This document shows positions 44,808-53,506 of a stretch of 64,000 nt of DNA, piece by piece. The notes under the pieces are model-generated. The model was given only the letters and a program-made list of their open reading frames with translations. It was not told the origin of the DNA and did no database searches. This stretch comes from Flavobacterium geliluteum (GTDB taxonomy: Bacteria; Bacteroidota; Bacteroidia; Flavobacteriales; Flavobacteriaceae): positions 61,746 through 125,745 of the forward strand of contig NZ_JAGFBV010000010.1 of the NCBI RefSeq assembly GCF_017948595.1, given 5' to 3'. Numbering within the stretch: position 1 is the stretch's first letter; the number at the start of each line of letters is the position of its first letter. The translations under genes and the position numbers were made by a program.

Positions 44808-45762
44808 ATTGTAATTTATTTTTAATTTTCTCCAATAATTCCAATACTTTTTCTTTTAAACTTTCGGGTTCTACGATGGTAGCATAATCGCCAAACATGA
44901 GGATCCAGCGAGGAAAGCCTTCTTCTATGCTGCTTGACATAAAAGTCATTTCGATCTCTTCGCCTACTTCTTTTTCTGAAACATAACCGTGGTATTTTTG
45001 CTCGTAACGCAGGTAATTGATAATTTTTTTTGAGACTAAAATCCGAACTTTTATGGTGGGAAGGGTTTGGTCTTTGTTGAGGTAGGTCTCGAGCGAGTCG
45101 TGTTCTAGAGTAAAGTCATGTTCTGTTTTCTGAATGCCCTGAATGCGGTCTGTGCGAAACTGTCTATATTCTTTACGCAAATGGCAAAAGCCAAAAAAGT
45201 ACCAATTGTTGTGATCGTGAAAAACACCAACGGGTTCTATGTTTCTGTTGGTAGCAGTTTCGGATTCGAGGGTTTTGTACGAAAGGAGGATTTGCTTTTT
45301 TTCGGCAATGCTTTCGAACAAAACGGCCAATGTATTGGGAGAACGATCATTGAACATGGGTTCTGAGGCTTGCATGACAATTTTAGACTCGATGTTGGTC
45401 AGCCAATCTTTGTCGGTGCTGCGCAAAACCGATTTTAGTTTGTACATCGCCGAGACGTGATGATTGCCCAAGGCGGTGTCTGTAAATTTTTGCATGAGTT
45501 TTTCGGCAGCAATAAAACTGCTTACTTCTTCTCGGGTAAACATGACGGGTGGTAATCTGTAGCCTTCCATCAAGGCATAACCCACTCCGGCTTCGCTATA
45601 AATCGGGACACCTGAGGCTTCAAGAGTTCGGATGTCGCGGTAGATGGTTCTTAAACTTACTTCAAAACGATCGGCCAATTCCTGTGCTTTTACAATTTTT
45701 TTGGATTGTAATTGAATCAGGATGGCGACAATTCGGTCAAATCGTTTTGGGGTTTCGTCCAT
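44806..45762 (-). CDS. YafY-type transcriptional regulator with WYL domain
   Basis: An HTH_11 domain at the N-terminus (RFDRIVAILIQLQSKK, then ELADRFEVSLRTIYRDIRTLEASGVPI) is followed by a WYL ligand-sensing domain (IEPVGVFHDHNNWYFFGFCHLRKEYRQFRTDRI) and a C-terminal WCX-like extension. The ATG at 45762 (MDETPKRFDR) is preferred over an in-frame upstream start at 45795, because a -7 element TATCTTTG at 45808-45801 would put the transcript start at about that upstream codon. The protein then has 318 residues. It converges on the DinB gene and may regulate it. Confidence 0.88.
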   Translation of the reverse strand: MDETPKRFDRIVAILIQLQSKKIVKAQELADRFEVSLRTIYRDIRTLEASGVPIYSEAGVGYALMEGYRLPPVMFTREEVSSFIAAEKLMQKFTDTALGNHHVSAMYKLKSVLRSTDKDWLTNIESKIVMQASEPMFNDRSPNTLAVLFESIAEKKQILLSYKTLESETATNRNIEPVGVFHDHNNWYFFGFCHLRKEYRQFRTDRIQGIQKTEHDFTLEHDSLETYLNKDQTLPTIKVRILVSKKIINYLRYEQKYHGYVSEKEVGEEIEMTFMSSSIEEGFPRWILMFGDYATIVEPESLKEKVLELLEKIKNKLQ

Positions 45763-45800
45763 TTTTTTCTTTTGAAGATTTTTTCTAAGGTGCAAAGGTT

Positions 45801-45808
45801 CAAAGATA
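45801..45808 (-). promoter_or_regulatory. -7 element of the WYL regulator gene
   Basis: TATCTTTG on the minus strand, within a word-like repeat (CAAAGGTTC / CAAAGATAC / AAAGGTTTTT). Confidence 0.45.
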
Positions 45809-45840
45809 CAAAGGTTTTTGCTTTTACGTCTTTAATATTC

Positions 45841-46233
45841 TTAGCCCATAGGCGTGCATATTTCGATCAAAAAACCATCAAGGTCTCTTATGTAAGCCAC
45901 TACTTGTCCCCAAGGTTTTGTTTTTGGGTCTTCTAGAATTGTTGCGCCTGCTTTTACTGCCAATTCTACAGTTGCTTCGACATTGTCTGTTGTAAAACCA
46001 ATTTCGATTCCGAATGGTTTGTTTGCCAAACTGCTTTGGGTAAAACCGTCTTTTAAATTTGAACTTGCCAACGTTACCGAAGCAAACGAAAGTGTTGTTT
46101 CACCCACTAAAAGTTCGCCATAACTGTTGTCTGGAGTGATGAATTTCTTTGCAAAGCCGAAAGCTTTTTCGTAAAAGGAAATTGTTTTCTCAACGTCTTG
46201 TACATAAAGTATGGTGTAAGCAAATTTTATCAT
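45841..46233 (-). CDS. VOC (glyoxalase/bleomycin-resistance) family protein
   Basis: The 130-residue protein has the paired beta-alpha-beta-beta-beta modules of the VOC superfamily. The first half is FAYTILYVQDVEKTISFYEKAFGF; the second is EIGFTTDNVEATVELAVKAGA, ending YIRDLDGFLIEICTP with the metal-binding glutamate. It could bind or modify a small molecule; the family is functionally broad. It stands alone. Confidence 0.88.
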   Translation of the reverse strand: MIKFAYTILYVQDVEKTISFYEKAFGFAKKFITPDNSYGELLVGETTLSFASVTLASSNLKDGFTQSSLANKPFGIEIGFTTDNVEATVELAVKAGATILEDPKTKPWGQVVAYIRDLDGFLIEICTPMG

Positions 46234-46337
46234 TATTTCTATGTTTTAGTTTTTGATTTGTGTTTTTAGCTCTTCGAATATTTTCTGAATTTAAATTATA
46301 AATGTTTCATAAAAGCATTTTAGCTGCCATATTGCTG

Positions 46338-46802
46338 TTAGCTCAATCTTTTTAGTAATTGGTCTATCCGTCTTTTGTTCTCTTGTTGCAATAATGATGG
46401 ATATAAATTCATAGCAATATTTACCAACATAATTGTCCAACCAAATAAGAATTGGGAATTGAAAAGTTTTACCAATGCAAAAATAGTTACAAAAAGAAAC
46501 CCGATTAAATGGTCGATTTCTGAGATGGTCATTTCGTTCCGTAGTTTGTAGAGGTCGGTTTTTTCGATTTTCTTTTTAAGTTTAAGTTTTTGATTGAAGA
46601 ATTTAAAAAACGTGTTTGTTACAATCCATTTAAAAAGTCCGATTCCGATAATTTTGTTGTGTTTTTCGCTTTTAATAAAATTTAGATTTGATAGTTTTTT
46701 TTCGTAAAAAGCAGTCTTTCTCAAAATGGCATTGATTGTCATGCCTACTATCCAAGAGATAATGGCTATTGAAATGCTAAATGTCAGATACTTATACACC
46801 AT
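46338..46802 (-). CDS. Small membrane protein, possibly CrtO-like acyltransferase family
   Basis: The 154-residue protein has hydrophobic segments near residues 5-28, 50-70 and 100-135. The end, IAMNLYPSLLQQENKRRI, resembles the NxxPxxxQRxNRxR ending of glycosyl-diaponeurosporenoate acyltransferase-like proteins, but the match is weak. It starts an accessory-looking patch of small genes. Confidence 0.5.
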   Translation of the reverse strand: MVYKYLTFSISIAIISWIVGMTINAILRKTAFYEKKLSNLNFIKSEKHNKIIGIGLFKWIVTNTFFKFFNQKLKLKKKIEKTDLYKLRNEMTISEIDHLIGFLFVTIFALVKLFNSQFLFGWTIMLVNIAMNLYPSLLQQENKRRIDQLLKRLS

Positions 46803-46834
46803 CTTTTTTTGTTTATGTTAGCTCTTGTGTCTTG

Positions 46835-47599
46835 TTATTTAAGAATTCGTATATGTTTCAATTTCCTGCCATTGAATAATTCTATTTCTAGCTCTAATTT
46901 ATTAAATTTTTCTAATGAGGCATTGAAATTTTCGGGTAACCAAAAAGAATAATATTTATTAGAAATACTCCAACCCGAATCTAAACCTCTATTGTCATAT
47001 TTTCCTTTGTATGCATCCCCAGCTATTGAATTATACAACTTGATAAAATCGTCTATATTTTTTATGATATGATTTCTATTCTTTGTTATATCACTTTTAG
47101 TAAGGTTTCCTCCGAGATGTTTTCTTTTTAGGTTTTCAATTAATTTACCATTTTTAGGTTGGTAACATTCACAACTAAAATCATTTACATTAAATCGTCC
47201 TTGAATGTATTTTTCAAAACCGTTGAGCATTTGAGATTCTTCAATGTTAAATAGTTTGTCTGTAACGTCTATTTGTTTTTTAATGTTTTTAAAAATTATT
47301 TTTATTTTCTTGATTCTTTCTTTAGTTCCATCTACACCTGGCTCAAAAGCACAACAATTACTTCCTTTCCGAGGATTGTCATAAATTACGTCAAGTTTAA
47401 ATATTATTCCAATTTTTCTATTTTTTTTTATTGAGTCAGTGACATTAAATAGTGAACAAGGTATATCATTTATTTTTTCATTATAAATCATCGCTATATT
47501 GACATCATTAAGTGAAAACGTGTCTTTTTTTTCATTTTCTATCTTTTGCGAACATGAAGCGAATAAAAAGACGAATATGATATATAGGGTGATTTTCAT
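46835..47599 (-). CDS. Lipoprotein, unknown
   Basis: The 254-residue protein has a lipoprotein signal (YIIFVFLFASCSQ). The mature part is lysine- and asparagine-rich with no recognised domain; a segment NCCAFEPGVDG holds paired cysteines. It is 32 bp upstream of the membrane-protein gene on the same strand and is possibly co-transcribed. Local AT content is higher than in the housekeeping genes, in keeping with an accessory origin. Confidence 0.6.
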   Translation of the reverse strand: MKITLYIIFVFLFASCSQKIENEKKDTFSLNDVNIAMIYNEKINDIPCSLFNVTDSIKKNRKIGIIFKLDVIYDNPRKGSNCCAFEPGVDGTKERIKKIKIIFKNIKKQIDVTDKLFNIEESQMLNGFEKYIQGRFNVNDFSCECYQPKNGKLIENLKRKHLGGNLTKSDITKNRNHIIKNIDDFIKLYNSIAGDAYKGKYDNRGLDSGWSISNKYYSFWLPENFNASLEKFNKLELEIELFNGRKLKHIRILK

Positions 47600-47619
47600 T
47601 TTTTTTATGCGATTTTGTT

Positions 47620-47775
47620 TATAATAAGGTATTACGTTCTGGTATTATAGCGGGTTTGGGACTAGATTAAGCCATATTCTCGAATTTGCCAAATCATCGC
47701 AAATACAAAATCAACTTCCCATCAAGCCAAATGCCAAAATCCGTTGTAGCATCTGTTGGCAGATCGGCGGTTATT
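47620..47775. other. Unusual spacer within the accessory patch
   Basis: The spacer is less AT-rich than its surroundings. It contains ACGTTCTGGTATTATAGCGG and CTGTTGGCAGATCGGCGG, with no open frame. It looks unlike the other spacers here and may be the end of a mobile cassette or a dispersed repeat. No inverted ends were found. Confidence 0.3.
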
Positions 47776-48182
47776 CAGATTTCTCTTTTGTAATTTCCAA
47801 TTTCATTAATTCTTTTTCGTCGAATTCAAAACTTTGGTTATTCCCATCTGTTCTTTTGATATTTACAATTATGTTGTTAGGAATTCTGTGATTATTTATT
47901 AAATGTTTTTTATATAAATAAGCAATATTTTTAGAGTTGAATGTTAGATTTGTTGAGTTTTCTTTTAAAGAATCACAATTAGTAATGTCAATTATGTAAT
48001 CTTTTTTTTCATTACGATGTCCAACTTTCTTAGGTCTTGTATCTATTTTTTCAGGATAATATATTTTTTCCAATTTCTTGTATAAATGTGTCATCCAAAT
48101 CCTCGCCATTGTCAACAACATCTTTTTTTCCTTGACAAGAAAATGCAGCAATCAATATTAAATATAGTATAAATTTTTTCAT
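47771..48182 (-). pseudogene. Small lipoprotein gene with a poly-A frameshift
   Basis: From the ATG at 48182 the frame gives a good lipoprotein signal (FILYLILIAAFSCQG), continues KKDVVDNGEDLDDTFIQEIGK, and meets a stop soon after. Removing one base from the T6 run at 48064-48069 (A6 in the coding sense) joins it to the long downstream frame (IYYPEKIDTRPKKVGHRNEK ... LEITKEKSE), giving one 136-residue lipoprotein. The total length, 412, is one base over a multiple of three, which agrees. It could be a recent mutation, a sequencing error or a phase-variable tract. The function is unknown. Confidence 0.7.
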
Positions 48183-48292
48183 AGTTTCTTTTTAAGTGTT
48201 CCCGTAAACTGTCTGACACTTCTTAATTCCTGAAAAAACTTTCGCTTATCTATACCATAATCAGGTTTAAACACAAAGTCTTTCTCGAGCAT
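48179..48292 (-). CDS. Possible 37-residue ORF coupled to the lipoprotein gene
   Basis: An ATG at 48292 opens a 37-codon frame (MLEKDFVFKPDYGIDKRK ... TGTLKKKL). Its TGA overlaps the lipoprotein ATG as ATGA. It may be a leader peptide or the remnant 3' end of a deleted gene. No family is recognised. Confidence 0.3.
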   Translation of the reverse strand: MLEKDFVFKPDYGIDKRKFFQELRSVRQFTGTLKKKL

Positions 48293-48344
48293 TTGTTTCT
48301 CAAATATATTTATTTTTCCTTACAAATGAGCTATAGTTTCTAGC

Positions 48345-48378
48345 AAACAAAAAACCCAACAACTTTCGTCATTGGGTT
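48345..48378 (-). repeat. Duplicated terminator, copy 1, downstream of the toxin gene
   Basis: This 34-bp segment with an AACCCAA...TTGGGTT hairpin matches 49056-49089 with two differences. It follows the toxin gene on the minus strand and probably terminates it. Confidence 0.8.
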
Positions 48379-48382
48379 CTTA

Positions 48383-48688
48383 TTATTTATTTCGATTCTT
48401 CCAGATTTCAGGACTTCTTGAAGTATGGAAGATAGCAAAAACGTTTACTACTTTAAGTTCGTCATCAATTGTGTAATGAATTAGAAACGGAAATTTTTCA
48501 ATCTTTCGGCATCTTATTTCATCATATTTTATTGAGAACAAATATGGATTTTTCTTTAAAGAATTAATCTGTTTTTTGGTTTGATTTTTATAACGCAACC
48601 CCAAACCTTTCGATTGCATTTCGTACCATTCAGAAGTATTTTGAATGTCATTGAAAGCATCAATGTCTATTTTTATAGAGTAATTCAA
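48383..48688 (-). CDS. ParE/RelE-family toxin
   Basis: The 101-residue protein has the ParE/RelE fold. It begins YSIKIDIDAFNDIQNTSEWYE and ends with the conserved strands IRCRKIEKFPFLIHYTID and VVNVFAIFHTSRSPEIW, where FHTSRSPxxW is the family's C-terminal signature. The start is TTG, three bases after the antitoxin stop codon, so the two are translated together. Such toxins act on DNA gyrase (ParE) or ribosome-bound mRNA (RelE); the sequence does not decide which. The pair is flanked by near-identical 34-bp terminator copies. Confidence 0.88.
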   Translation of the reverse strand: MNYSIKIDIDAFNDIQNTSEWYEMQSKGLGLRYKNQTKKQINSLKKNPYLFSIKYDEIRCRKIEKFPFLIHYTIDDELKVVNVFAIFHTSRSPEIWKNRNK

Positions 48689-48691
48689 AAA

Positions 48692-48913
48692 TTACAGCTT
48701 TTTAGAAACTTCATCCCAGTCTAAAAGCCTTTCAGGATTGGTTTTGGCTTTTGCCTTTCTTTCTAAAACTATTTCCTGGTGCTCAATCGGAATTTCAATG
48801 TTATCATTCCAGATCGCATCATTGATTTTCAACCGGTCTTTAGGAGACAATTGTTTAACCGCTTCAACCAATTGGTTTACACTGAGATTTATATTTAATT
48901 TTATAGTTTCCAT
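48692..48913 (-). CDS. Antitoxin of the ParE/RelE-type pair
   Basis: The 73-residue protein lies directly upstream of the toxin gene. It matches the small antitoxin family with a hydrophobic helix LVEAVKQLSPKDRLKINDAIW and a basic, flexible C-terminal half (VLERKAKAKTNPERLLDWDEVSKKL) likely to wrap the toxin. It probably also represses the operon, as is usual for these pairs. Confidence 0.82.
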   Translation of the reverse strand: METIKLNINLSVNQLVEAVKQLSPKDRLKINDAIWNDNIEIPIEHQEIVLERKAKAKTNPERLLDWDEVSKKL

Positions 48914-49055
48914 AATAACAAAGTTAATGAAAAAATGATTTACGCTTTAAATTTTCTAAAGGATTGGAATAATCTGTTACTAAAAAGAATTTTTGTTGCT
49001 CTGTTGTAAAATTTACTGCTGTTATTGTGCTTAAAAACATTTTCTTTTTAAACTT

Positions 49056-49089
49056 AAACAAAAAACCCAACAACTTTCGTTATCGGGTT
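49056..49089 (-). repeat. Duplicated terminator, copy 2, downstream of lepA
   Basis: This is the counterpart of 48345-48378 (34 bp, two differences). It sits 44 bp after the lepA stop codon on the minus strand. The toxin-antitoxin genes lie exactly between the two copies. Confidence 0.8.
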
Positions 49090-49132
49090 AAATCTATATT
49101 CTTTGTTCTTTATTCTATTTTCTAAAACAAAT

Positions 49133-50929
49133 CTAGTCGTTAAGTTTCAAAACAGCCATAAAAGCTTCTTGCGGAATCTCAACGTTTCCTACCTGTCTCA
49201 TACGTTTTTTACCTTTTTTCTGTTTTTCAAGCAATTTACGCTTACGCGAAATATCTCCTCCGTAACATTTTGCGGTAACGTCTTTACGAAGTGCTTTGAT
49301 GGTTTCGCGAGCGATAATTTTGGCTCCAATTGCAGCTTGAATCGGAATATCAAATTGTTGTCTCGGAATCAATTCGCGTAATTTCTCGGTCATTTTTTTA
49401 CCGATATTATACGCATTGTCTTCGTGTATCAAAGCAGAAAGCGCATCTACGGTTTGTGCATTCAGTAAGACATCTAGTTTTACTAATTTTGAAGTTCGCA
49501 TTCCGATAGGAGAATAATCAAAAGAAGCATACCCTTTAGAAACTGTTTTCAAACGATCGTAAAAATCGAATACAATTTCGGCCAAAGGCATATCAAAATT
49601 CAATTCGACACGCTCTGTTGTCAAATACGTCTGATTGGTGATTAACCCACGTTTTTCGATACACAAACTCATTACGTTTCCTACGAAATCGGCTTTTGTA
49701 ATGATAGTTGCTTTGATATAAGGCTCTTCGACTCGGTCTAAACGCGAAGGTTCAGGCAAGTCTGAAGGGTTGTTGACTACAAAAGGGGTTTCGGGATCTT
49801 TTTTGGTGTATGCCAAATACGAAACGTTGGGTACGGTGGTGATTACCGTCATGTCGAATTCGCGCTCTAAACGTTCCTGGATGATTTCCATGTGGAGCAT
49901 TCCTAAGAATCCGCAACGGAAACCAAATCCTAAAGCGGCAGAACTTTCTGGAGTAAAAACCAACGAAGCATCATTTAGTTGCAGTTTTTCCATAGAAGAA
50001 CGCAAATCTTCGTAATCTTCGGTGTCAACAGGGTAAATTCCGGCAAAAACCATTGGTTTTACATCCTCAAAACCCGTAATCATATTGGTGGTTGGTGTTT
50101 TGGCATCGGTTAGCGTATCGCCCACTTTAACCTCTTTGGCTTCTTTAATTCCGGAAATCAAATACCCAACATCGCCTGCAGAAATTACATTTTTAGGAAC
50201 CTGATTTAGTTTTAGTGTTCCGATTTCGTCAGCAAAATATTCATTGCCAGTGGCCATGAATTTAATTTTTTGACCTTTTTTGATCTGTCCGTTTTTGACA
50301 CGGAAGATAACTTCAATACCACGAAACGGATTGTAATGCGAGTCGAAAATCAAAGCTTGTAATGGCTCATCAACATTTCCTGACGGAGGTGGGATTTTTT
50401 CGATAATGGCAGCCAGAATATTTTCTACACCAAAACCTGTTTTTCCCGAAGCATGAATGATGTCTTCTAATTTACATCCGAGCAAATCGATAATATCGTC
50501 GCTCACTTCTTCCGGATTGGCACTTGGTAAATCTACTTTATTCAAAACCGGAATAATTTCCAGATCATTTTCTAAAGCCAAATATAAATTTGAAATCGTT
50601 TGTGCCTGAATGCTTTGTGCTGCATCTACGATCAAAAGTGCGCCTTCGCAAGCGGCAATCGAACGAGAAACTTCGTATGAAAAGTCAACGTGACCGGGAG
50701 TGTCAATTAAATTCAGAATATATTCTTCTCCTTTATAAGTATATTCCATTTGTATAGCGTGACTTTTTATGGTAATTCCACGCTCACGCTCCAGATCCAT
50801 GTTGTCCAGCAATTGCGCTTTCTCTTCACGAGCGGTAACGGTTTGTGTGGCCCCAAGTAATCGGTCTGCAAGTGTACTTTTACCGTGGTCAATGTGTGCA
50901 ATAATGCAAAAGTTACGTATCTTCTTCAT
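49133..50929 (-). CDS. lepA: Elongation factor 4 (LepA)
   Basis: The 598-residue translational GTPase acts on stalled ribosomes. G-motifs are [23 protein letters not shown] and NKVDLPSA. The LepA-specific C-terminal part includes [21 protein letters not shown] and [28 protein letters not shown]. Full length. A -7 element TATCTTTG lies at 51027-51020, giving a leader of about 85 nt that contains a small palindrome around CTAGAGCAATTGCTTTAG. Confidence 0.97.
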   Translation of the reverse strand: MKKIRNFCIIAHIDHGKSTLADRLLGATQTVTAREEKAQLLDNMDLERERGITIKSHAIQMEYTYKGEEYILNLIDTPGHVDFSYEVSRSIAACEGALLIVDAAQSIQAQTISNLYLALENDLEIIPVLNKVDLPSANPEEVSDDIIDLLGCKLEDIIHASGKTGFGVENILAAIIEKIPPPSGNVDEPLQALIFDSHYNPFRGIEVIFRVKNGQIKKGQKIKFMATGNEYFADEIGTLKLNQVPKNVISAGDVGYLISGIKEAKEVKVGDTLTDAKTPTTNMITGFEDVKPMVFAGIYPVDTEDYEDLRSSMEKLQLNDASLVFTPESSAALGFGFRCGFLGMLHMEIIQERLEREFDMTVITTVPNVSYLAYTKKDPETPFVVNNPSDLPEPSRLDRVEEPYIKATIITKADFVGNVMSLCIEKRGLITNQTYLTTERVELNFDMPLAEIVFDFYDRLKTVSKGYASFDYSPIGMRTSKLVKLDVLLNAQTVDALSALIHEDNAYNIGKKMTEKLRELIPRQQFDIPIQAAIGAKIIARETIKALRKDVTAKCYGGDISRKRKLLEKQKKGKKRMRQVGNVEIPQEAFMAVLKLND

Positions 50930-51019
50930 TTTAATATATCAATTCTCTAAACGAGTTTTAGTAATTTTTGGGTATGAACCTGCGCTAGAGCAATTGCTTT
51001 AGAGCGTGTTATTAAGGAG

Positions 51020-51027
51020 CAAAGATA
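51020..51027 (-). promoter_or_regulatory. -7 element of lepA
   Basis: TATCTTTG on the minus strand, about 90 bp upstream of the lepA ATG. Confidence 0.4.
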
Positions 51028-51095
51028 GCGCAAAGTTTTGGATTCTGGAATGAAGATGAATTATAGTTGATTGGGACGATTGTAAATTCTAAAAA

Positions 51096-51635
51096 TTAGG
51101 CTTTTTTTGAATCTTCAACAGGCTTTTCTTCGTGCTTTTTCTTCAATGTTTCGTACCATTTTTCTATGGATGGATACACAAATGCCGCGACTTTTTTGAT
51201 CGGATTGTAAAAAATAGAGCGATCCAGCGTTTCTTTTTTGGCAAAAGTGTTATTGAAATTTACTTTTTCGAATAAAGCAATAATAATACTTAAAATCAAG
51301 ATGGTTTTTAAAACTCTAAAAAAGCCACCACCCAGATTGTTGAGCCACCCAAGCTGAGCAAAATCGGCAATTCCGGTTAAGAATTTGGCCAATAAATAAA
51401 CCGCAACTACAACGAGTATAAAAACCAAAAAGAACGCCACGACCTGAATGGTGCCGGGATTCCAGGAAACATGTTTGATGAGGAAGTCTTTCATAAACGA
51501 TGAAAACTTTATCGCCAAATAAATTCCTAATAACAAAGAAACAAAAGAAGCAATTTCTATAAAAAGACCATTTTTAATGCCTTTGTACAAACTAAAAGCC
51601 AAAAGTGCTCCCAAAAAGATATCCAAAAAACTCAT
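51096..51635 (-). CDS. CvpA family membrane protein
   Basis: The 179-residue protein has four membrane helices. The N-terminus, FLDIFLGALLAFSLYKGIKNGLFIEIASFVSLLLGIYLA in parts, has the conserved GxxxG-type first pair. The third and fourth helices are VVAFFLVFILVVVAVYLLAKFL and RVLKTILILSIIIALFE, separated by GWLNNLGGGFFR. A charged cytoplasmic tail follows. CvpA is linked to colicin V export and envelope stress in enterobacteria; the role here is unknown. A -7 element TATATTTG is at 51668-51661. Confidence 0.88.
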   Translation of the reverse strand: MSFLDIFLGALLAFSLYKGIKNGLFIEIASFVSLLLGIYLAIKFSSFMKDFLIKHVSWNPGTIQVVAFFLVFILVVVAVYLLAKFLTGIADFAQLGWLNNLGGGFFRVLKTILILSIIIALFEKVNFNNTFAKKETLDRSIFYNPIKKVAAFVYPSIEKWYETLKKKHEEKPVEDSKKA

Positions 51636-51660
51636 AGACGGTGTTGGTTTAATCAGGATG

Positions 51661-51668
51661 CAAATATA
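51661..51668 (-). promoter_or_regulatory. -7 element of the cvpA-like gene
   Basis: TATATTTG on the minus strand, 26 bp upstream of the ATG. Confidence 0.45.
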
Positions 51669-51793
51669 AAAGAATTATGTTAAGGCACAGAGATTCAGAG
51701 AAGCAAAGGTTCAGAGGTTTGAAAACTTTTTAGATAAATTTAATTGTTTTTTCTATGTGTTTAATTTTTTAAGATGTTTGGATTTGAACTCCG

Positions 51794-51801
51794 TATCTTT
51801 G
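51794..51801 (+). promoter_or_regulatory. -7 element before the gene at 51899
   Basis: TATCTTTG matches TAnnTTTG; the predicted leader of ~90 nt contains word-like repeats such as CTAAAATCTAAAC. Confidence 0.4.
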
Positions 51802-51898
51802 CAAATCTTATTTTAGAGTTCAGAATGAAGATTTCTGCTTATGAAGCATCTCAAAGCGACAATCTAAAATCTAAACTCTTACATTATAAATTAAAATC

Positions 51899-52255
51899 AT
51901 GTCTAGAGATATACAACTCAAAGAGCGCTGGGAAAGCCTCGTTACCATACTGTCTAATCAATTCTCGCAAGGAGAAGATTTAGATCTGGATGCTATTATT
52001 TACCTTATCGGAGTGCAGGAACTCGGAAAAGTGCATCGCGAATTTAAAAAAGACGAAAAATTAAACCTCATGCACATTGCAATTTGCCGTTTATTAGAAC
52101 CTTACGGTTATTACGAATTTGAGTTTTTTGACGAAGAAGGATGGCCGCATTATAAAGCAAAAGAAGAATTGCCACCACTAAAAGCAGGCGAACAAACTGT
52201 CCTGATGAAAGAAGCCATCGTTAATTATTTTTTAGAAAGACAACTAATAGATTAA
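51899..52255 (+). CDS. Conserved small protein upstream of pheS, unknown
   Basis: The 118-residue soluble protein is mostly helical with an acidic middle (SRDIQLKERWESLVTILSNQF, DAIIYLIGVQELGKVHREF, EFEFFDEEGWPHY). I do not assign a function. It is co-oriented with pheS, 122 bp upstream; the spacer carries a separate -7 element for pheS, so the two may be independently expressed. Confidence 0.65.
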   Translation: MSRDIQLKERWESLVTILSNQFSQGEDLDLDAIIYLIGVQELGKVHREFKKDEKLNLMHIAICRLLEPYGYYEFEFFDEEGWPHYKAKEELPPLKAGEQTVLMKEAIVNYFLERQLID

Positions 52256-52350
52256 ATGGCAGAAGGCAGATTTTAGATTTTAGATAGAAATTTTTAGGAG
52301 ATTGTAAAAATAGTTCTTACATCTCACCTCTAACGTTTCACTTTTTTCGC

Positions 52351-52358
52351 TAAATTTG
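52351..52358 (+). promoter_or_regulatory. -7 element of pheS
   Basis: TAAATTTG ends 19 bp before the ATG, giving a leader of about 14 nt. Confidence 0.5.
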
Positions 52359-52377
52359 CACCTTCAAAGAAAGACCG

Positions 52378-53397
52378 ATGATAGAGAAGATCAAACAACA
52401 TATAGAGGAAGCTAAAGCATTTAATGATAAAAACAAAGAATCTTTAGAGCAGTTCCGCATCAAATATTTAGGAAGTAAAGGTTTGTTGAAAGAGCTTTTT
52501 ACTGAGTTCAAAAATATTCCTAACGACCAGAAAAAAGACTTCGGGCAAGTGATCAATACTTTAAAGGCTGTTGCCGAAGAAAAAGTAAGGGTAATTCAGG
52601 AAGAACTGGAAAGCAAAGAAGAAGTAAAAGGCGTTTTTGGCGATTTGAGTCGTGCGCCAGAACCCGTAATTATTGGTTCTCGTCACCCGATTTCGATAGT
52701 TAAAAATCAAATTATTGATATTTTTGCCAATATTGGTTTTAATGTTTCCGAAGGTCCGGAAATCGAGGACGACTGGCATAATTTCACCGCTTTAAACTTG
52801 CCAGAATACCATCCGGCGCGTGATATGCAGGATACGTTTTTTATACAAACCAATCCAGACGTGTTGTTGCGTACGCATACATCATCTGTTCAGGTGCGTT
52901 ACATGGAGAACAATAAACCGCCTATCCGTACCATTTCTCCGGGCCGTGTGTTCCGTAACGAAGCGATTTCTTCACGTTCGCATTGTATTTTCCATCAAGT
53001 GGAAGGATTGTATATTGACAAAGACGTGTCTTTTGCCGATTTAAAACAAACCCTGCTTTATTTTACCAAAGAAATGTTCGGGAAATCAAAGATTCGTTTG
53101 CGCCCGTCTTACTTTCCGTTTACAGAACCAAGTGCCGAAATTGATATTTATTGGGGCCTAAAAACCGAAACCGATTACCGTATTACCAAAGGAACGGGCT
53201 GGTTGGAAATTGGAGGTTGCGGAATGGTTGATCCTAACGTACTTAAAAATTGCGACATCAATCCCGATGAATTCAATGGTTTTGCTTTCGGAATGGGAGT
53301 AGAGCGAATCGCGATGTTGCTGTATCAAATTGGTGATATTCGTATGTTTTACGAGAACGACGTTCGTTTCTTAGAGCAATTCAAAGCCAATATATAA
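52378..53397 (+). CDS. pheS: Phenylalanyl-tRNA synthetase alpha subunit
   Basis: The 339-residue catalytic subunit has an N-terminal coiled coil (~1-85). The class II core follows: SRHPISIVKNQIIDIFANIGF, PEIEDDWHNFTALNLPEYHPARDMQDTF in parts, LLRTHTSSVQVR, motif 2 RVFRNEAISSRSHCIFHQVEG, and motif 3 GFAFGMGVERIAML. It pairs with PheT, which is not in this window. A perfect hairpin terminator follows at 53413-53450. Confidence 0.97.
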   Translation: MIEKIKQHIEEAKAFNDKNKESLEQFRIKYLGSKGLLKELFTEFKNIPNDQKKDFGQVINTLKAVAEEKVRVIQEELESKEEVKGVFGDLSRAPEPVIIGSRHPISIVKNQIIDIFANIGFNVSEGPEIEDDWHNFTALNLPEYHPARDMQDTFFIQTNPDVLLRTHTSSVQVRYMENNKPPIRTISPGRVFRNEAISSRSHCIFHQVEGLYIDKDVSFADLKQTLLYFTKEMFGKSKIRLRPSYFPFTEPSAEIDIYWGLKTETDYRITKGTGWLEIGGCGMVDPNVLKNCDINPDEFNGFAFGMGVERIAMLLYQIGDIRMFYENDVRFLEQFKANI

Positions 53398-53412
53398 TTT
53401 AAGTCGAAAGTC

Positions 53413-53450
53413 AAAAGTCGAAAGTCTCAACTAGTAGACTTTCGACTTTT
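53413..53450 (+). terminator. Terminator after pheS made from a repeated word
   Basis: AAAAGTCGAAAGTCT (53413-53427) and AGACTTTCGACTTTT (53436-53450) pair perfectly. The left arm is one of several tandem copies of AAGTCGAAAGTC/AAAAGTCGAAAGTC. Confidence 0.8.
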
Positions 53451-53506
53451 AATTTCAGAGCTATTTTTCTGAAATCAAAAATCAAATTATACTATTTTAA
53501 GTTTTA

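Noticed and set aside
47620..47775. Integron attC site
   Set aside because: The inverted core sites do not match the attC consensus and no integrase gene is in the window.
48183..48300. Insertion-sequence remnant suggested by CTGTCTGACACTT
   Set aside because: No opposite inverted repeat, target duplication or transposase fragment was found; the stretch also reads as a short open frame.
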